This document shows, piece by piece, positions 5,052-6,735 of a stretch of DNA of 6,735 nucleotides. The position numbers and the translations under genes were made by a program. How positions within the stretch are numbered: position 1 is the stretch's first letter; every line of letters begins with the position of its first letter. Source of the stretch: an uncultured Chlorobiales bacterium (GTDB lineage: Bacteria > Bacteroidota > Chlorobiia > Chlorobiales > Thermochlorobacteraceae); assembly GCA_937959145.1 (NCBI GenBank), contig CALGMC010000296.1, forward strand, positions 1 through 6,735, in the 5' to 3' direction. The notes under the pieces are model-generated. The model was not told where the DNA came from and searched no databases. It worked only from the letters and a program-made list of their open reading frames with translations.

Positions 5052-5960
5052 TTACGCAACGCTTTCAGGTTTAAGCAATCCGAGCCGTTCCATTTCTGCA
5101 TCGAGTTTGGCTTTCGCCGCCGCTGTGGCTTCAACCATAGGCAAGCGATAGACTTCTTCAATCAATCCCATTTTGGACATCACATATTTGACGGGTATCG
5201 GATTGGACTCAATGAAGTTCATCAAAAAGAGGTTGATGTAGCGGTGGTGCAAGCGTTGGGCTTCGGCGAGATTGCCTGCAAAGACGGCTTCGACAAGGGC
5301 TTTGACGGCTTTGGGCACTTCGTTTGCCGCAACGGAAATCACGCCATCGCCGCCCATTGCCATCATGGCAAGCGTGAGCGGGTCGTCGCCTGAAAGCACG
5401 GCAAGGTGGTCGGGGCGATTGCGCAAGAGTTCCATCACTTGAACCATGTTGCCTGAGGCTTCTTTAATGGCGATGATATTTGGCGCATCGCTTGCAAGTC
5501 GAAGCATGGTTTCAACGCTGACATTGCTACTGGTGCGCGTTGGCACGTTGTAAAGAATCACGGGCACAGAGACGGCATCGGCAACGGCGCGGAAATGGCG
5601 ATAGTAGCCTTCCTGCGTGGGCTTGTTGTAGTAGGGCGCAACGGAAAGAATGGCTTCTGCACCGGCTTTTTCGGCGGCTTTGGCGAGTTCAACGGCGTGA
5701 TGCGTTGAATTGCTTCCTGCCCCTGCCATCACGCGGATTCTGCCTCGCGCTTCGTCTTTGACAATTTCGATAATGCGTCGCTGTTCGTCGGCGGAAAGCA
5801 CAGGGGCTTCTCCTGTTGTGCCGCATGGAATCAGCATATCTGTTCCGCCTTCAATGTGAAAGTTCACCAATCGCCGTAAGGCAGTTTCATCGAGCGATTC
5901 ATCACGTTTGAACGGGGTTACAAGGGCAACGGCAGAGCCTGAAATCGTGCGTCTTTTCAT
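5052..5960 (-). CDS. dapA: 4-hydroxy-tetrahydrodipicolinate synthase
   Basis: DapA condenses pyruvate with aspartate semialdehyde in the first committed step to diaminopimelate (peptidoglycan) and lysine, in the cytoplasm. The 302-residue length is normal for this TIM-barrel family. Visible landmarks are GTTGE (47-51), PYYNKP (109-114) with Y111, YNVPTRT (137-143) with Y138 and R143, and the Schiff-base lysine K166 in IAIKEASG. The catalytic threonine-tyrosine relay is complete. Of the residues that bind inhibitory lysine in the E. coli enzyme, N80 is kept (N84), but H53, H56 and E84 are replaced by A57, Q60 and H88. The enzyme may thus be weakly or not inhibited by lysine (inference). The ATG at 5960 gives the standard N-terminus ahead of SGSAVALVTPF. 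It is the first gene of a pair with the ATL gene and divergent from the small membrane protein gene at 6111. Confidence 0.97.
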   Translation of the reverse strand: MKRRTISGSAVALVTPFKRDESLDETALRRLVNFHIEGGTDMLIPCGTTGEAPVLSADEQRRIIEIVKDEARGRIRVMAGAGSNSTHHAVELAKAAEKAGAEAILSVAPYYNKPTQEGYYRHFRAVADAVSVPVILYNVPTRTSSNVSVETMLRLASDAPNIIAIKEASGNMVQVMELLRNRPDHLAVLSGDDPLTLAMMAMGGDGVISVAANEVPKAVKALVEAVFAGNLAEAQRLHHRYINLFLMNFIESNPIPVKYVMSKMGLIEEVYRLPMVEATAAAKAKLDAEMERLGLLKPESVA

Positions 5961-5968
5961 GTTTGAAA

Positions 5969-5996
5969 CAAAGGTTTGATGTTGTCAAAGGTTGAT
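5969..5996. repeat. Imperfect direct repeat in front of dapA
   Basis: CAAAGGTTTGAT (5969-5980) and CAAAGGTTGAT (5986-5996) differ by one T and are 17 bases apart, within 40 bases of the dapA start. Read on the minus strand they give ATCAAACCTTTG and ATCAACCTTTG, so they include the AACC motif seen before other genes. They could be a tandem operator or leader element; no regulator is indicated. Confidence 0.35.
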
Positions 5997-6097
5997 AGGA
6001 ATTTAAGCGTTTGCGGGCGAATTCAGACTCGAATTTTTGAAACCTTGCTTGCACTTTCACGATGAAAAAACTGAAGGCAGTTCAACTTAAACATGTG

Positions 6098-6102
6098 GGA
6101 GG
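6098..6102 (+). promoter_or_regulatory. Strong ribosome binding site of the small membrane protein
   Basis: GGAGG, within GGGAGGGG at 6097-6104, lies 8 bases before the ATG at 6111. It decides the start in favour of 6111 over the in-frame ATG at 6093, whose codons would contain this site. Confidence 0.8.
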
Positions 6103-6110
6103 GGCGAACG

Positions 6111-6278
6111 ATGTGGAGCATTTGGATTCTCTTTGCGGTCGTCGGCATTCTGCGCACAATTTCCTTCTTGATTGAGGAAGCCCGACAAAAGAAACATGGG
6201 ATTCATTATCCTATCGCACGGCATCTTTCGGCGTTGGATTTCCATCAACCCTTGAACACGCCTAAGAGCGTTGCTTAG
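6111..6278 (+). CDS. Small single-pass membrane protein, 55 residues, unknown
   Basis: I do not recognise this protein. Residues 2-21 form one hydrophobic helix (IWILFAVVGILRTISFLI), followed by a charged stretch EEARQKKHG (22-30) and a polar tail of about 25 residues. The positive charges after the helix suggest that the C-terminal part is cytoplasmic. The well placed GGAGG makes translation likely despite the small size. It is divergent from dapA and about 155 bases ahead of pstB on the same strand. No terminator is evident between them, so co-transcription with pstB is possible but unproven. The overlapping ORF starting at 6062 in another frame is not favoured. Confidence 0.6.
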   Translation: MWSIWILFAVVGILRTISFLIEEARQKKHGIHYPIARHLSALDFHQPLNTPKSVA

Positions 6279-6394
6279 TTCTCGCCGATAGTGGTTATGT
6301 TTTGTGGATTGCGCCGCAATTTGCGCACCGTCTCTCCCTTAGGTTTGAAACAATTTCTTAATGTAATCGGCGCGCACTTTTTCTTAAATTTGTA

Positions 6395-6430
6395 GTTCAA
6401 AATCTCTTCAAACCCTGATTTAATTTGAAC
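6395..6430 (+). promoter_or_regulatory. TTCAAA repeats in front of pstB, possible operator
   Basis: TTCAAA occurs at 6396-6401 and again 11 bases on at 6407-6412, and in inverted form (TTTGAA) at 6424-6429. The outer copies extend to the palindromic pair GTTCAAA and TTTGAAC (6395-6401, 6424-6430). An 11-base spacing of direct repeats is also how PhoB half-sites are arranged before pst genes in other bacteria, but the bases here do not match the E. coli Pho box. The remaining part of the gap, 6279-6394, shows no gene or clear promoter. Confidence 0.3.
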
Positions 6431-6433
6431 GGA

Positions 6434-6735
6434 ATGAAGCCGAATCCGCAAGAAAACGCTACGACCACGAAACTCACCAGCACGCCTACTCCCAACGACT
6501 TACCCAAAGAGCCATCTGCTCAACGTGTGCCCCCTGAAAACGCGCCGACCGTGCTTGAAGTCAAAGAGCTGAAATTTTTTTACGGGCAAAGCCAAGCCCT
6601 TTACGACATCAATTTAGACGTGCGAAAAGGTGAAGTTGTCGCTCTGATTGGTCCGTCGGGCTGTGGGAAATCAACCTTGCTCAAAGCCATTAACCGTATT
6701 CACGAAGTTTCTAACGAAGTGCGCGTGGAAGGCGA
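6434..6735 (+). CDS. pstB: Phosphate ABC transporter ATP-binding protein PstB, N-terminal part
   Basis: This is the ATPase of the PstSCAB high-affinity phosphate importer, acting at the inner face of the cytoplasmic membrane. The first 100 codons are present and the frame runs off the window. Residue Y50 in FFYG is the aromatic residue that stacks on adenine, and Walker A is GPSGCGKST (73-81). The following LLKAINRIHEVSNEVRVEG matches the PstB pattern in which LNRMND and a charged loop precede a VEG strand, which separates PstB from other ABC ATPases. A polar, low-complexity N-terminal extension of about 38 residues, rich in Pro, Thr, Asn and Ser, precedes the ABC domain; most PstB proteins have a shorter lead-in. 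The ATG at 6434 is the only upstream in-frame ATG seen. A start inside the extension cannot be excluded, since no clear Shine-Dalgarno sequence is present (only ACGGA). Confidence 0.88.
   Translation, partial: MKPNPQENATTTKLTSTPTPNDLPKEPSAQRVPPENAPTVLEVKELKFFYGQSQALYDINLDVRKGEVVALIGPSGCGKSTLLKAINRIHEVSNEVRVEG

Noticed and set aside
5983..5988. Perfect TTGACA on the minus strand as -35 box of dapA
   Set aside because: A -10 box at normal spacing would fall on the dapA start codon and reads CAAACA. The hexamer is part of the repeated CAACCTTTGACA text instead.
6018..6040. Weak hairpin AATTC/GAATT followed by T residues as a terminator
   Set aside because: Only five AT-rich base pairs, and no gene ends there on either strand.
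6062..6178. 38-codon ORF beginning MKKLKAVQ in another frame ahead of and overlapping the small membrane protein
   Set aside because: No ribosome site is seen, it overlaps a better supported ORF, and the product has no pattern. It could be a leader peptide, but nothing supports that.
6340..6347. TAGGTTTG, a match to the Bacteroides -7 element TAnnTTTG, ahead of pstB
   Set aside because: The nearest upstream TTTG is only 16 bases away rather than about 20, and the other genes here do not show the motif. Too weak to call.

Overview
The window looks like the chromosome of a Bacteroidota/Chlorobi-group bacterium, most likely a green-sulfur-bacterium relative (Chlorobiales or Chloroherpeton-like). 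The reasons are the mix of a bacterial deoxyhypusine-synthase-like protein, a short Hc1-type histone-like protein and a PAHR-type alkyltransferase-like protein, a moderate GC content, and several genes without a Shine-Dalgarno sequence. The lineage is inferred from gene content only. There is no sign of phage, transposon, CRISPR or recent transfer, and no gene-free stretch exceeds 300 bases.

Left part (1-2460, + strand). A 4.5S signal recognition particle RNA (81-177) is followed by three separately terminated genes: a deoxyhypusine-synthase-like protein (249-1316), a small transaldolase (1428-2102) and a 63-residue Hc1-like protein (2171-2362). Clear hairpin/T-run terminators follow the first two. 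The Hc1-like gene ends at a terminator that can work in both directions and also serves the converging minus-strand operon.

Middle part (2478-4561, - strand). A tight three-gene operon encodes only membrane proteins. In order of transcription these are an eight-helix protein made of two copies of a four-helix domain, a membrane protein with two CxxxC iron-sulfur motifs of the NapH/CcoG type but no soluble ferredoxin domain, and a free-standing third copy of the four-helix domain. I cannot name this cluster. It is the best candidate here for an undescribed system, possibly a small membrane electron-transfer module.

Right part (4662-6735). On the minus strand dapA (lysine/diaminopimelate pathway) is followed after 6 bases by an alkyltransferase-like DNA-repair protein without the alkyl-acceptor cysteine. 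Divergent from dapA lie a 55-residue single-helix membrane protein with a strong Shine-Dalgarno sequence and then the first 100 codons of pstB, the ATPase of the phosphate uptake system, which runs off the window.

A cross-cutting observation is that genes at the head of a transcript mostly lack a Shine-Dalgarno sequence and carry instead an AACC-plus-pyrimidines-plus-AAC motif about 10-30 bases ahead of the start. Two genes inside the membrane operon, and the 55-residue gene, have good Shine-Dalgarno sequences.
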